This document shows positions 35,076-44,238 of a DNA stretch of 64,000 nt, one piece after another (positions within the stretch are counted from its first letter, which is position 1; every line of letters starts with the position of its first letter). Source of the stretch: Asaia bogorensis (lineage in GTDB: Bacteria; Pseudomonadota; Alphaproteobacteria; Acetobacterales; Acetobacteraceae); contig NZ_UEGO01000001.1 of the NCBI RefSeq assembly GCF_900465345.1, positions 141,439-205,438 on the forward strand, read 5' to 3'. The notes under the pieces were generated by a model. It was not told the DNA's origin and made no database searches. It saw only the letters and a list, made by a program, of their open reading frames with translations. The translations under genes and the position numbers were made by a program.

Positions 35076-36425
35076 TCAGTTCAAAAGGTAAAAGGCGCAG
35101 GCCGAAACCGTGATGGTGACGGGCAGGGTCAGCAGCCATGCCAGAGCGATTTTCGCGAGCATACGCATATTGATGCCCGATCCGGCGGCAACCATCGTAC
35201 CTGCTACACCTGAGGTGATGATATGCGTGGTTGAAACCGGCAATCCGGTATAGCCCGCTGAGGCAATGAGGCCAGCGCCGACGAGTTCCGAGGCAGCCCC
35301 CTGTGCGGGGGTCAGATGCTGCTTGCCTATGCCCTCTCCCAGCGTCTTGACGATGCGGCGGTACCCCACCATCGTGCCGACACCAAGACACAAGGCGCTG
35401 AGTACACGGACCCAGTAAGGCGCATATTCGACGGTCGGGCGAAGCGCCTTGGCAAGCCGGGTGCTCGTCTGTTTCTCCTGCGACGAAGAGGCCGGATTGG
35501 CACTGACATCCCGCAGTCCTGAGAGAATTTCATAAACGTCGCCGCGGATCTGGGCCGGTGTTGCGGGTGTGGTGACCATTTTCAGGCGGTCGATGGAGGC
35601 CAGTGCGTCCGGCTTGAAGCTGTAGCGGTCATATTGGGCGATCAGGGGCCTCGCCTCCTGCGCCATCTGGGCCAGAGCCGCGCGATCGGTCGGATGATCC
35701 GGGTTCATGGCATAAGTGGCGGGCATCAGGCCGATGATTGTCAGCATGATAAGCCCGATGCTCTTTTGCCCATCATTGCTGCCATGCGAGAAGCTGACGG
35801 AAGTGCAGGTCAGGATCAACAGCGCCCGGACAATCGGGTTTGGGCTCTCATCGGGTTTTGGGGGGGTGAAAAGAGCTGGCATCCGCACAGCGAAGCGAAT
35901 GAGCAGATAGAGCAGGCCGGCCAGAAAAAAGCCGAGCAGCGGCGAGATGGCAAGCGCACGCAGGACTTTCCAGATCTGCCCCCAATCCACGCTATGACCC
36001 AGATCACGCGCATGCAGAAACGAATCCCCGATAGCGATGCCGATCAGCGCCCCGATCGTGCAATGCGAGGACGAGTTTGGAATCCCGAACCACCAGGTGC
36101 AGAGATTCCAGGCCAGTGCTGTACCGAAAAGCGCCACCAGCATCGGCACCGCCGGGTTGCCATTGGGAGGTGTCAGCACATCGGGCGGGAGTAGCTCGAC
36201 CAGCGCATACGCCACGGCAATGCCGCCCAGCAGCACACCCAGCAGGTTCATGAGCCCTGACCAGATAACAGCCACACGGGGCTTGAGCGAGTTGGTGTAG
36301 ATCACCGTTGCAACCGCGTTGGCCGTATCATGAAAGCCATTGGCAAATTCGAAGAGACAGACAAGCAGGAAGCAGATCGCGAGCATGATCAGCGATCCCG
36401 TGGAGGAAGGAGCAAAGTGAAGCAT
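35076..36425 (-). CDS. pit: Inorganic phosphate transporter, Pit family
   Basis: 449 residues and about 10-11 hydrophobic helices. Two inverted PHO4 signatures are visible: FEFANGFHDTANAVATVIYTN (near 25-45) and FSHGSNDGQKSIGL (about 215-228), with GIPNSSSHCTIGA and GLPVSTTHIITSG as the paired motifs of the two halves. It is a low-affinity phosphate (metal-phosphate)/H+ symporter. A hydrophilic loop of about 90 residues (245-335) separates the halves, as in PitA. No phoU/ortholog is adjacent. Confidence 0.95.
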   Translation of the reverse strand: MLHFAPSSTGSLIMLAICFLLVCLFEFANGFHDTANAVATVIYTNSLKPRVAVIWSGLMNLLGVLLGGIAVAYALVELLPPDVLTPPNGNPAVPMLVALFGTALAWNLCTWWFGIPNSSSHCTIGALIGIAIGDSFLHARDLGHSVDWGQIWKVLRALAISPLLGFFLAGLLYLLIRFAVRMPALFTPPKPDESPNPIVRALLILTCTSVSFSHGSNDGQKSIGLIMLTIIGLMPATYAMNPDHPTDRAALAQMAQEARPLIAQYDRYSFKPDALASIDRLKMVTTPATPAQIRGDVYEILSGLRDVSANPASSSQEKQTSTRLAKALRPTVEYAPYWVRVLSALCLGVGTMVGYRRIVKTLGEGIGKQHLTPAQGAASELVGAGLIASAGYTGLPVSTTHIITSGVAGTMVAAGSGINMRMLAKIALAWLLTLPVTITVSACAFYLLN

Positions 36426-36749
36426 CGATCAGGAAGCCCTTGCAGCAGGATGCTCCCAATCTCTGTCAGCGTTGACGTTTGTGAAAGACTTTGACGCAGG
36501 GTTTCTCTGAAACTTCATGATTGCAGGGGAGAGGGACGCGATCTCGCCAGAGTTCGAGCCTGTTCTCCACCAGGGGGCGCCGCCGCAAAGGGTCTCCTGC
36601 TTCTGCCTGCGCCCATTCCGGGTCATGTCTCTCCCACCAGCGGGGGGATATTATGCGAAGGTTTCTCTTGTTCTGTTGGTCGTCTGAACCTGTTTTGCGG
36701 CTTTCAAGAGAGTGACACAGCTTTTGGTGACCGATATCCGGGCGCTTTC
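36426..36749. other. 324-bp intergenic region upstream of pit
   Basis: It holds GTTCTCCACCAGGGG at 36562-36576, nearly identical to 6517-6531. A 65-codon minus-strand frame (36429-36626, GGGAG near its ATG) ends just before pit but has no recognisable domain and is not called. Nothing else is clear. Confidence 0.4.
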
Positions 36750-37868
36750 TCACAAGGTCACCACGAGCTTGCGCGCAGAGACACCGCGGCGCTGTTGTTC
36801 CATGGCTTCTGGAACGTGGCCAAGACCATGCCCGACAACATGGGCGGGCGGCATGGCTTTATAAGCATCCTGTGCGAGCGCTTTGGGCAGGTAAGTCTCG
36901 TAAATCATCGGCCCGACGTCGTTGTGGATAAGAGAGCCGGCCCAGATCATCCTGGTGGCTGCCCCAAGGCGGTAGGATCGTAGCGTCAGGGCAAGATTGC
37001 CCATGATCATTCTGGCGACGGAAGGCACCAGTTTGCGCCACCGTCCCTTTCCGGCTGGAACACTGTCGAACGATGTAGGCGGTGTGGCCTGAGCCACGAA
37101 GCGCCGACCTGTGCTTTGGGCAAGGATATCCATACAGGCCTTCGCCGATCCCTGGCCGATTGCGATGGCACCAGCCATCTTTCGCCCACGCAACGCCCCG
37201 ATAATCGCGCGTTTGACGTCAGGGCTGTTATAATCGAACGCCTCGCTTGCACCGAGCGACCGGACATAGCCGAAATTATGAGGGCTGCATGTGGTAATGA
37301 CCTCATAACCCGATGCACGGGCAAGCTGTATGGCGTTGCTGCCTACGCTGGTCGAACCACCCCAGACGAGCAGGGTCTCTCCGGTCGGGACCGGGTTGAT
37401 CTGCGGTGCAGCGAGGTCAAGGAAGTCCTTCTGGTACATGCCACATGCTGCTGTGGACAGCCCCAGAGGAAGGACGGCCGCCTGTTCATAGGAGAGGTGC
37501 GCCGGTATGGGCGCGGTCATATGCGCGAGCAGCAGCACTTTTTCCTGAAAAGCCCCTTCGGCAGCCCGGTTGCGGCTTTTTTCAAGCCCTGCGGCATGCC
37601 CGACTACGCGATCTCCCGGGGCGAAGCGCGTCACGCCTGCGCCAATAGCGAGAACCTCGCCAGCCACATCGGTACCCGGCACAGCGGGGTAGGTCAGATA
37701 GGACGTTATCACGTCGCCCATCGTCTGGATGTAGCGATCGAACGGATTGACGGCGACCGCATGGGCGCGAATGACGATCTCGCCCGGGCCCGGCGCAATA
37801 GCGGGCGCAGGACCCACAATCAGCCCACGACGTTTTGCGGGCAGCCACAGGGCAGCATGTTCAACCAT
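36750..37868 (-). CDS. Zinc-binding alcohol dehydrogenase / quinone oxidoreductase-like protein
   Basis: 372 residues from ATG 37868. Upstream in-frame codons run 645 bp into the divergent regulator and are not used. GroES-like N domain (AVAVNPFDRYIQTMGD, VPGTDVAGEVLAIGAGVTRFAPGDRV), then a Rossmann domain with LVWGGSTSVGSNAIQLARASGYEV (about 160-183). The catalytic-zinc Cys/His set is absent, so it belongs with quinone-oxidoreductase-type MDR enzymes reducing enones or quinones with NADPH. It is divergent from an AraC regulator, which probably controls it. Confidence 0.9.
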   Translation of the reverse strand: MVEHAALWLPAKRRGLIVGPAPAIAPGPGEIVIRAHAVAVNPFDRYIQTMGDVITSYLTYPAVPGTDVAGEVLAIGAGVTRFAPGDRVVGHAAGLEKSRNRAAEGAFQEKVLLLAHMTAPIPAHLSYEQAAVLPLGLSTAACGMYQKDFLDLAAPQINPVPTGETLLVWGGSTSVGSNAIQLARASGYEVITTCSPHNFGYVRSLGASEAFDYNSPDVKRAIIGALRGRKMAGAIAIGQGSAKACMDILAQSTGRRFVAQATPPTSFDSVPAGKGRWRKLVPSVARMIMGNLALTLRSYRLGAATRMIWAGSLIHNDVGPMIYETYLPKALAQDAYKAMPPAHVVGHGLGHVPEAMEQQRRGVSARKLVVTL

Positions 37869-37970
37869 GAGGTGCGTCCTTTCTGATAGCGCTGACCATG
37901 ATCTAGGCGTAATCAACATGGACCCTCCATGCTTGATGGTCGGTATTCTCGTCGCGATCGTCTGAGACTG

Positions 37971-38900
37971 ATGGACCCGCTTTCCGATATCCTCACGCTG
38001 ATGCGCCCGGGTGGCTATGGCTTTCGTGGTCTGGCAGCCGGGGGCGACTGGGCGCTGTCTTTTCCGGCAGCAGAGGGGCTGCGCTGCTTTGCAATCGAGG
38101 CGGGAAGCTGCTGGTTCCGCTTCGCGGGAGATGAAGCGCCTGTGTGTCTGCAAGAAGGTGATCTCGTGCTGATGGCTGCAAGGCGGGAGGTCTTTCTCTT
38201 TTCGTCTGCGGCGGTCGATCCTGTCGATGCCATAGCCCTCCTGACAAGCGTGCCGCCGGGCGCGCTGGCGACACTCAACGGGGGCGAGGCCTGTCGGGGT
38301 ATTGGTGGATTTTTCGGGTTCGAGGGGGTGGCGCTCGATAGCCTGCTCGACGCCGTTCCACCGCTTTTGCATATCCATGCTGATGCCACCAAGGCTGTGC
38401 TTCGCGATGGTATACGGCGCCTTATGCGGGAGCTTGGGACACCGCGCCCGGGTGGTGCGCTTCTTGCCAGTCATCTGGCTCAGGCGCTTCTGGTGGAAGC
38501 CTTGCGCGCCCATCTCAAAGAAGGCATGGCGCGACAGGGGTGGCTCGCAGCATTGGCTGTTCCGGCCATGAACCTAGCGCTTGGCGCCATGCATGCAGAT
38601 GTCGCCCGGCGTTGGACGCTGCGCGAACTTGCCGGTGTGGCGGGCATGTCTCGAGCAAGCTTTGCCGCGTATTTCCGGCGCGTCACGGGTGAAACGCCCA
38701 TCGCTTATCTGACCCGCTGGCGCATGATGCTCGCAGCGGATCGAATAAGGCATTCGCCCCTCACACTGGGCGAGGTGGCTCTTTCGGTTGGCTATGAATC
38801 TGAGAGCGCATTTGGCGCGGCGTTCAAGCGGGCAATGGGCCAATCACCCCGCGCCTATGGCCGGGATTCGGAATCAGGACGCCCGAGAGAGAGCCGATAA
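37971..38900 (+). CDS. AraC-family transcriptional regulator
   Basis: 309 residues from ATG 37971; the frame also opens at 37929 with 14 extra residues. An N-terminal cupin-like ligand domain (about 5-170, AraC_binding/Cupin_6) is followed by two HTHs: LRELAGVAGMSRASFAAYFRRVTGETPIAYLTRWRM and GEVALSVGYESESAFGAAFKRAMGQSPRAY (about 215-300), the canonical AraC pattern. It is divergent from the MDR dehydrogenase with 102 bp between. The effector is unknown. The gene lacks a clear intrinsic terminator, but a T-run follows the stop. Confidence 0.92.
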   Translation: MDPLSDILTLMRPGGYGFRGLAAGGDWALSFPAAEGLRCFAIEAGSCWFRFAGDEAPVCLQEGDLVLMAARREVFLFSSAAVDPVDAIALLTSVPPGALATLNGGEACRGIGGFFGFEGVALDSLLDAVPPLLHIHADATKAVLRDGIRRLMRELGTPRPGGALLASHLAQALLVEALRAHLKEGMARQGWLAALAVPAMNLALGAMHADVARRWTLRELAGVAGMSRASFAAYFRRVTGETPIAYLTRWRMMLAADRIRHSPLTLGEVALSVGYESESAFGAAFKRAMGQSPRAYGRDSESGRPRESR

Positions 38901-39043
38901 TTTTTTTTCTAAAGGTGAGAAAGGCGCATCCGGCTCTGCATGGGAACGCGGCAGGTCCACGTTAAACCGATCAGGAGCGGGTCGCATGGCCTAGGGAAAG
39001 ACACTGCCTCGGGCCTTAAGCGCACAGCCTAGCCCATGAATTG

Positions 39044-39066
39044 CCGGGGGGTATGGCGCCCCCCGG
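39044..39066. terminator. Hairpin downstream of galP-like gene
   Basis: CCGGGGGG pairs with CCCCCCGG around a 7-base loop, 9 bp beyond the symporter stop on the minus strand. There is no T-run on the 3' side in that direction, so it is a probable but unproven transcription end. Confidence 0.4.
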
Positions 39067-39074
39067 TAGAAAAA

Positions 39075-40490
39075 TCAGCGTCCGAGTTTACGCAGCTTCT
39101 CGCCGCTCATCAGGCGCTTTTCAATCACTTCAAGCGACATACCCTTGGTTTCCGGCACGAAAAGGAAGGTGAGCAGGATGAACGAGGCATTCAGTCCGGC
39201 GAACAGCCAGAACGTGCCGGAGGTTCCGAACGTGTTCATGAGCGTCAGGAAGCTGGCGCCCACAACCATATTGGTGATCCAGTTGGTGAGCGTCGAGAGC
39301 GAGATACCCAGATTACGCCCCTGCATCGGCTGGATTTCGGAGCAGAGCACCCACATGAGAGGACCTGCTGACATGGCAAAACCCGTGCAGAACAGCAGCA
39401 GCAGGAAAATGGCGATGAATTTCGATGTCTCACCGGACATGTCCGTGTTGAGCAGCACGGCAAGCGCAGCCATACCCAGCGCCATGACGGAAAAGCCGAT
39501 ATAAAGAATGGGCTTGCGGCCCCATTTATCGACAAGACCAACCGCGATGAACGTCGCGAGCATGTTCACCAGACCGATAATGGCCGTGCACCACATCTGC
39601 GATGTGGCATCGAATCCGGCGCTCGAGAGGATTTTGGGCGCGTAATACATGATGATATTGATGCCGGCGAGCTGCTGCATGGCTTGCAGCATGATGCCGA
39701 GCGCGATCGAGCGACGGAAATTCGAGTTCGTCTTGAGCAGTTCAAAGCCGTGCTGCTTGATTTCAAGCTGCTCGCGAATGGCCTTGATTTCCTTCGCGGC
39801 CTCAAGCGGGTCTTCACGCAGGGAGAGCAGCACTTCCCGCGCTTCCTTGTGACGTCCCTGCATGATCAGCCAGCGCGGGCTGTAGGGCAGGAAAAGCACG
39901 CCGATCAGGAAGAGGCCAGCCGGGATGGCAGCCACACCGAACATCCAGCGCCAGTTGCCGCTATAGGAGAAATAGGTGTTGGACAGGAAGGCGAGGAAAA
40001 TACCGACTGTCACCATCAGCTGGTAGGTCGATACCATTGCGCCGCGTGTTGCCTCACTGGCGATTTCCGACAGGTAGAGGGGGGCGGTGAAGGCTGAGAT
40101 ACCAACGGCCAGCCCCATGACCACGCGAAAAATGATCATGGAGGGAATGGACCAGCTCAGCGCACAACCGATGGAGCCGATGACAAAAATCGACGCACCC
40201 GCGATGAGCGAGCGCTTGCGGCCGAGCGCATGAGACATCCAGCCCGCGGCAAGCGCGCCTACGGCAGCACCCGCCATCATGGAACTCACCACCCATTCCT
40301 GGGCAAAGGTTGAGGCATTGAACTGCTTGGCGAAGAAATCGAGCGCACCGGCAACCACGCCGATATCAAGACCTGACATCAAACCCGCAAGCGCGGCCAA
40401 TACCCCGATTACGATGATCTTGAACTTGGTTGCATCGAAAACCGACGCCAGCACGCCATCTGAGTTTCCGGCATCTGTATCTATCGCCAT
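39075..40490 (-). CDS. MFS sugar/H+ symporter (GalP/AraE type)
   Basis: 471 residues and 12 helices. Sugar-porter signatures are complete: LSGLDIGVVAGAL-type helix 1, MSHALGRKRSLIAG (loop 2-3), AVGISAFTAPLYLSEIASEATRGAMV (after helix 4), QQLAGINIIMYYAPKIL (helix 7) and LVDKWGRKP (loop 8-9), ending FVPETKGMSLE. The QQLAGIN motif favours a hexose or pentose such as galactose, arabinose or glucose. It lies 9 bp downstream of the asparaginase gene on the same strand, hence probably one operon. Confidence 0.93.
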   Translation of the reverse strand: MAIDTDAGNSDGVLASVFDATKFKIIVIGVLAALAGLMSGLDIGVVAGALDFFAKQFNASTFAQEWVVSSMMAGAAVGALAAGWMSHALGRKRSLIAGASIFVIGSIGCALSWSIPSMIIFRVVMGLAVGISAFTAPLYLSEIASEATRGAMVSTYQLMVTVGIFLAFLSNTYFSYSGNWRWMFGVAAIPAGLFLIGVLFLPYSPRWLIMQGRHKEAREVLLSLREDPLEAAKEIKAIREQLEIKQHGFELLKTNSNFRRSIALGIMLQAMQQLAGINIIMYYAPKILSSAGFDATSQMWCTAIIGLVNMLATFIAVGLVDKWGRKPILYIGFSVMALGMAALAVLLNTDMSGETSKFIAIFLLLLFCTGFAMSAGPLMWVLCSEIQPMQGRNLGISLSTLTNWITNMVVGASFLTLMNTFGTSGTFWLFAGLNASFILLTFLFVPETKGMSLEVIEKRLMSGEKLRKLGR

Positions 40491-40499
40491 CTTTAGGTC

Positions 40500-41507
40500 T
40501 TATCCTTTACCGGCGGCACGCAGTGTGCCGACTTCTCGTCCATTCCAGTTTCTCATGACCTGATGCGACAATCCGGCGAGCACCTCGCGGTCCTGGTCAG
40601 ACCAGTGCGCGTCTTCCAGGTCGAGCAGAAGGGCGGCAAGCGCCACTTCGGCTGCCCGGTTTGCCCCGTCATCGGTCTTGATCGCAATTCCCAGCCCCAG
40701 CTCGGGCAGAGACGCGACCATGACCCCTTCTGCACCCATCTTGCAGAAGATTCGGTTACCGAAATGCGTCATCAATGTCGTATCGAAACGTCCGCTCCCT
40801 GCCACCATGAAGGGATTGGACGCGACTGCTGAACGCAGGCGTGACGCTGCCGACGCATCGCTTTGTGAAAAATTTTTGCCTGTGCCAAATCGGGCAAAAC
40901 CCGTGGCCAGAGCCGCCAGAGGAACGGCGTAGGTTGGCATGGAACACCCATCCAGCCCGCGGTTTTCGTCATTATGCGGGGTCGAGGTCGCCATGACGAG
41001 CGCCTCGGTTACCTGACGCTGCGCCTCGTGGGACGGATCGATATACCCCTTCGGATCGAGAGACTGGTCAATGGCGAGGCAGATCAGCCCGGCATGTTTG
41101 CCAGAGCAGTTGTTGTGCAGCGCGTTTGGCACGCCGCCCGAGGCCGCAAGTGCCTGGGCTGCCTTGTCATAGGTGGGCCAGTGCGCCCCACATTCCAGAC
41201 AGGTCAGACCCTGACCCGCCTTGTCGAGCATGGCAGCCGCCGTCTCGGCATGGCGGGGCTCGCCATTATGCGAGGCACAGGCCAGAGCAAGCTCGGCGTC
41301 AGTCAGGCCAAGACGATCGGCCGCGCCTGTGGCGACAAGCGGCAGGGCCAGCAGGGCTTTGACCGTCGAGCGTGGAAAGACGGGTTTGTCGATGGCACCC
41401 AGACCATGAACGACGCGACCGGCATCATCCATGACAGCAATGCGCCCGAGGTGGCGTGATTCAACGCGGCCGCCGCGTGTGACTTCGGCGATAGCGATAT
41501 CGTCCAT
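40500..41507 (-). CDS. ansA: L-asparaginase, rhizobial type (Asparaginase_II family)
   Basis: 335 residues. It matches the PF06089 family, unrelated to E. coli AnsA/AnsB: ASHNGEPRHAETAA (about 80-93), HNNCSGKHAG (about 130-139) with the Ser-Lys pair, and NPFMVAGSGRFDT near 228-240. It hydrolyses asparagine to aspartate and ammonia in the cytoplasm. It stands upstream of the galP-like gene with a 9-bp gap, so the two may be coordinated as carbon/nitrogen uptake genes. Confidence 0.93.
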   Translation of the reverse strand: MDDIAIAEVTRGGRVESRHLGRIAVMDDAGRVVHGLGAIDKPVFPRSTVKALLALPLVATGAADRLGLTDAELALACASHNGEPRHAETAAAMLDKAGQGLTCLECGAHWPTYDKAAQALAASGGVPNALHNNCSGKHAGLICLAIDQSLDPKGYIDPSHEAQRQVTEALVMATSTPHNDENRGLDGCSMPTYAVPLAALATGFARFGTGKNFSQSDASAASRLRSAVASNPFMVAGSGRFDTTLMTHFGNRIFCKMGAEGVMVASLPELGLGIAIKTDDGANRAAEVALAALLLDLEDAHWSDQDREVLAGLSHQVMRNWNGREVGTLRAAGKG

Positions 41508-41540
41508 GACGGTTTCCTTGAAAGCTGGAAGGGCCCGGAC

Positions 41541-42035
41541 TCAGCCGAGCGGTATCTGTCTCGACAGCAGATAGCAGGATGCGCCCAGACGTGCACTCAT
41601 GTCGGGGTCATTTTCGAGCCACGGTGCGACATGGGCCTGGCGCACACGCAGAAGAACGGGCTGCGCTCCGTCTTCTGTTTGCGCATGGTCGATCAGCAGC
41701 GCCAGCACGGCGGGGCGGGTGCATAGCAGGAGGGGGAAGCGTGCATCGAGGGGCAGCCCGTCCTGAAGTAATGCCTCGCTCGCTTCAGCGCTTGTCAGGC
41801 AGTAAAGCCAGCCATCGTCTTTTTCACGGTCGGAAAAGGCCCTTGTCGTGACCAGCAGGAGGGGAGCCTCCTCGGGGTCGAGACGGGTGCGTCTGACGGG
41901 CGGTACATAATCGAAAAGGTCGGGCTGGGTGCTGTCAGGGGACACCAGGCCGGGTAGCGTCCTGCGTGTGTGGCGAGCGGCAGGGCGCGAGCGGCTTTCG
42001 CCATCGGTAAAGGGGAGCTTTCCCGAGGAGGCCAT
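41541..42035 (-). CDS. Hypothetical protein, 164 residues
   Basis: It is basic and Arg/Pro-rich in the first 55 residues, then has a compact alpha/beta-looking region (EEAPLLLVTTRAFSDREKDDG, ARFPLLLCTRPAVLALL). There is no signal peptide, membrane helix or recognisable domain. The start ATG (42035) is 19 bp after the zur stop, and codon use matches the neighbourhood, so it is probably the second gene of a zur operon. Function unknown. Confidence 0.7.
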   Translation of the reverse strand: MASSGKLPFTDGESRSRPAARHTRRTLPGLVSPDSTQPDLFDYVPPVRRTRLDPEEAPLLLVTTRAFSDREKDDGWLYCLTSAEASEALLQDGLPLDARFPLLLCTRPAVLALLIDHAQTEDGAQPVLLRVRQAHVAPWLENDPDMSARLGASCYLLSRQIPLG

Positions 42036-42054
42036 CAGAAGCGGCTTTGACCGA

Positions 42055-42555
42055 TCAGCCTTTCTGGCACGTTGCGCATAGCCCTTCGATCTCGACAGTG
42101 GACTGGTGCGGCCTGAATCCGATCCTTGCGGCAGCCCGTGAAATGGCGTGGGAGATCTCGCTATCCTCCACCTCGCTCACCATGCCGCAGCCACTGCAGA
42201 TCAGAAACTGGGCGCGATGGCCGCACCCATGACCATGATGACATTCCAGACGATGCGCACAGCCAATGAAGGCGCTCATACGCTCGATACGATGGATCAG
42301 CCCTTGCGCGAGCAGGAAGTCGAGTGCCCGATAGACAGTGGGTGGGGCGGCATTGCGCTGATACTGCCTGAGATGGTCGAGAATCTCATAGGCCCCTACG
42401 GGCTTGCTGCTTTCCAGAATAAGGCCGAGCACCAGTCGTCTGATTTCTGTCAGGCGGCTGGCACGCGTCGCGCAGAAAGACGCTGCACGGTCCAGCAGGG
42501 CCTGTGTGTCTGCCGAAAACGCGGGCTGATCTGTCGTTGCCGTAAGGGTGAGCAT
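42055..42555 (-). CDS. zur: Zinc uptake regulator Zur (Fur family)
   Basis: 166 residues. Fur-family winged HTH (LTEIRRLVLGLILESSKPVGAYEILDHL, then PPTVYRALDFLLAQGLIHRI), followed by the dimerisation domain with HRLECHHGHGCGHRAQFLICSGCG: His-rich, with a CxxC structural zinc site and a C-terminal CATC pair. The placement opposite znuACB, with a Zur-type palindrome between, supports Zur over Fur, PerR or Mur. In zinc sufficiency Zur should bind and repress znuA. Confidence 0.94.
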   Translation of the reverse strand: MLTLTATTDQPAFSADTQALLDRAASFCATRASRLTEIRRLVLGLILESSKPVGAYEILDHLRQYQRNAAPPTVYRALDFLLAQGLIHRIERMSAFIGCAHRLECHHGHGCGHRAQFLICSGCGMVSEVEDSEISHAISRAAARIGFRPHQSTVEIEGLCATCQKG

Positions 42556-42618
42556 CTGGAAATTCCTTTTCCGGCTTGTCCTGACCAGAGTTCCGCCTCT
42601 ATATCGCGTATCCCAGTC

Positions 42619-42631
42619 GTTATAATATAAC
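42619..42631. promoter_or_regulatory. Zur box between zur and znuA
   Basis: GTTATAATATAAC is a perfect 13-base palindrome (central A) identical to the core of the known Zur operator (GTTATANTATAAC in E. coli). It lies 14 bp upstream of the znuA start and 64 bp from the zur start. The embedded TATAAT may also form a -10 element, so Zur binding would block polymerase. Confidence 0.88.
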
Positions 42632-42645
42632 TAAAGGCGACTTTT

Positions 42646-43554
42646 TTGCGCCAGCTTCTGCTCATCATGCTCTGTGCCCTCGCCCTGCACGGCCTTGCCG
42701 GAACCAGCCGGGCGCAGTCTGCTGCCGGTACACCGGTCGCAACGCAGCCGCCCAAGGCCCGGATTTTCTGTGCCGAAGCGCTCTGGTGCGATCTCGCCAC
42801 AGGGCTGGGGGGGGATTCTGTCAGCCCTGCCAGTGTCCTGACCTCACCGCGCATCGACCCGCATGATTTTCAGGTCACGCCTGATATGGCGCTTACTCTG
42901 GCGCAATCCAGTCTCGTAGTGATGACGGGTGGCCATTATGATGACTGGATGACCCCGCTGCTGGATGCCCAGCCCAATGCGGCGCGTCGTGTCATATCGG
43001 CATTCGATCTTGCCGGGCTGAAGCCGGGTGACAACCCGCATCTCTTCGATGACCCCGAGGCTGTCGGCCGGGTGGTGGATGCCCTTGCCCGTGACCTTGC
43101 GGCGCTGCTTCCCCACAAGGCAGACGATATTGCCGCCGCACAGGCGCGGTTTCACCAGATGCTCGATGGCTTCAATGCCCGGCTGAAAATCCTGCGTCCC
43201 CGCACGCAGGGCATGAAGATTGCTGTTACAGAGCCCGTTGGGGGACCCCTTTTTGCGGCGCTTGGTCTGGAGATTATCGATCCGGACTTTGCGCTGGCGG
43301 TCATGAATCATGTTGATCCTGCGCCGCGCGATGTGGCGCGGCTGGAAGAGGCCATTCAGCAGAAGGCCGTCAAGGCGCTTGTCATCAACCCGGCGGTCGA
43401 GACGCCATCCATCTCGCGCCTGATCGCGCTGGCCCATCGCTCCGGTATTGCTGTCGTGGCCTTTGACGAGTTTCCAGCCCCCCCTCTGCTGTGGCAGGAC
43501 TGGATGACCGTGCGGCTCAACCGGCTTGCAGCCGCGCTGGACATTCGTAACTGA
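42646..43554 (+). CDS. znuA: Zinc ABC transporter substrate-binding protein
   Basis: 302 residues from a TTG start with AAAGG about 8 bases upstream; ATG 42667 would truncate the signal peptide. A signal peptide ends near RAQS (residue 24). Metal-ligand positions of the cluster 9 family are seen: H73 in DPHDFQ, H97 in GGHYDDW and H132 in NPHLFDDP. The usual His/Asp-rich loop of ZnuA is missing. It captures Zn2+ in the periplasm for ZnuBC. znuC starts 6 bp after its stop. Confidence 0.9.
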   Translation: MRQLLLIMLCALALHGLAGTSRAQSAAGTPVATQPPKARIFCAEALWCDLATGLGGDSVSPASVLTSPRIDPHDFQVTPDMALTLAQSSLVVMTGGHYDDWMTPLLDAQPNAARRVISAFDLAGLKPGDNPHLFDDPEAVGRVVDALARDLAALLPHKADDIAAAQARFHQMLDGFNARLKILRPRTQGMKIAVTEPVGGPLFAALGLEIIDPDFALAVMNHVDPAPRDVARLEEAIQQKAVKALVINPAVETPSISRLIALAHRSGIAVVAFDEFPAPPLLWQDWMTVRLNRLAAALDIRN

Positions 43555-43560
43555 TTGGCC

Positions 43561-44238
43561 ATGACTGATCTGCCCGCTGCCCTGACCCTGCATGATGTGA
43601 CCCTGGCCCATGGCAGCCGGGTCCTGTTTGCACAGGCCAATCTTACCTTGCAGGCCGGAAGCTTCATCGTGCTGGACGGGGCGAACGGTCATGGCAAGAC
43701 GACGTTGCTGCGAGCAATGCTGGGTCTGCACCGCCCTCAGCAGGGGCGAATTGAGGTGCTGGGCCGCAATCCTGCTGCCATAAGAGGGCAGATCGGTTAC
43801 ATGCCTCAGGATCGTCGTCTGCCTGCGCCACAGATGACCGGCCATGCGCTCTTGGCGGCCTCATGGCGGGGGGCCTCTTTCGGCCTGCCGGGCTGGGGCG
43901 GGAAACTGAATGCCCGTATCGGGGCTGCTTTGACTCTCACAGGAGCCGAGGCCCTGGCCCGGCAACCGCTCAGCCAGCTTTCAGGTGGGGAGCGGCAACG
44001 GCTTTTCCTTGCCGAGGCCCTGCTGGATAGCCCGTCCTTTCTTGTTCTGGACGAGCCATTGAGCGGTATGGATACGCAATGGCAGACGCGGATTTTATCC
44101 ATGCTGCACAAACGATGCTGCGACACCGGCATGTCGGTTCTCATGTCTTGCCACGGGCTCGACGCCGTCCGGCCCTTTGCCGATCATCTGCTCCGGATCA
44201 GTGATCAGAAACTGGAGCTTCATGATGCTGCATTATGA
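43561..44238 (+). CDS. znuC: Zinc ABC transporter ATP-binding protein
   Basis: 225 residues from ATG 43561 (TTG two codons earlier is possible). Walker A GANGHGKTT, the Q-loop YMPQDRR, signature LSGGERQR, Walker B FLVLDEP and the switch His in MSCHGLD are all present. It powers the ZnuB permease. The 3' end overlaps znuB by 17 bp, so translation is probably coupled. Confidence 0.95.
   Translation: MTDLPAALTLHDVTLAHGSRVLFAQANLTLQAGSFIVLDGANGHGKTTLLRAMLGLHRPQQGRIEVLGRNPAAIRGQIGYMPQDRRLPAPQMTGHALLAASWRGASFGLPGWGGKLNARIGAALTLTGAEALARQPLSQLSGGERQRLFLAEALLDSPSFLVLDEPLSGMDTQWQTRILSMLHKRCCDTGMSVLMSCHGLDAVRPFADHLLRISDQKLELHDAAL

Noticed and set aside
36562-36576. TTCTCCACCA as a possible tRNA or tmRNA 3' end
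   Set aside because: The preceding bases resemble a T-loop (GTTCGAG), but no T-stem, acceptor stem or tag-coding frame can be formed.
36750-38513. 587-codon version of the MDR dehydrogenase
   Set aside because: The extra 215 codons run through the divergent AraC gene. The conserved protein starts at ATG 37868.
41541-42035. Membrane or secreted protein reading of the 164-residue hypothetical gene
   Set aside because: Its hydrophobic segment is too short and polar-interrupted for a membrane helix, and there is no signal peptide.
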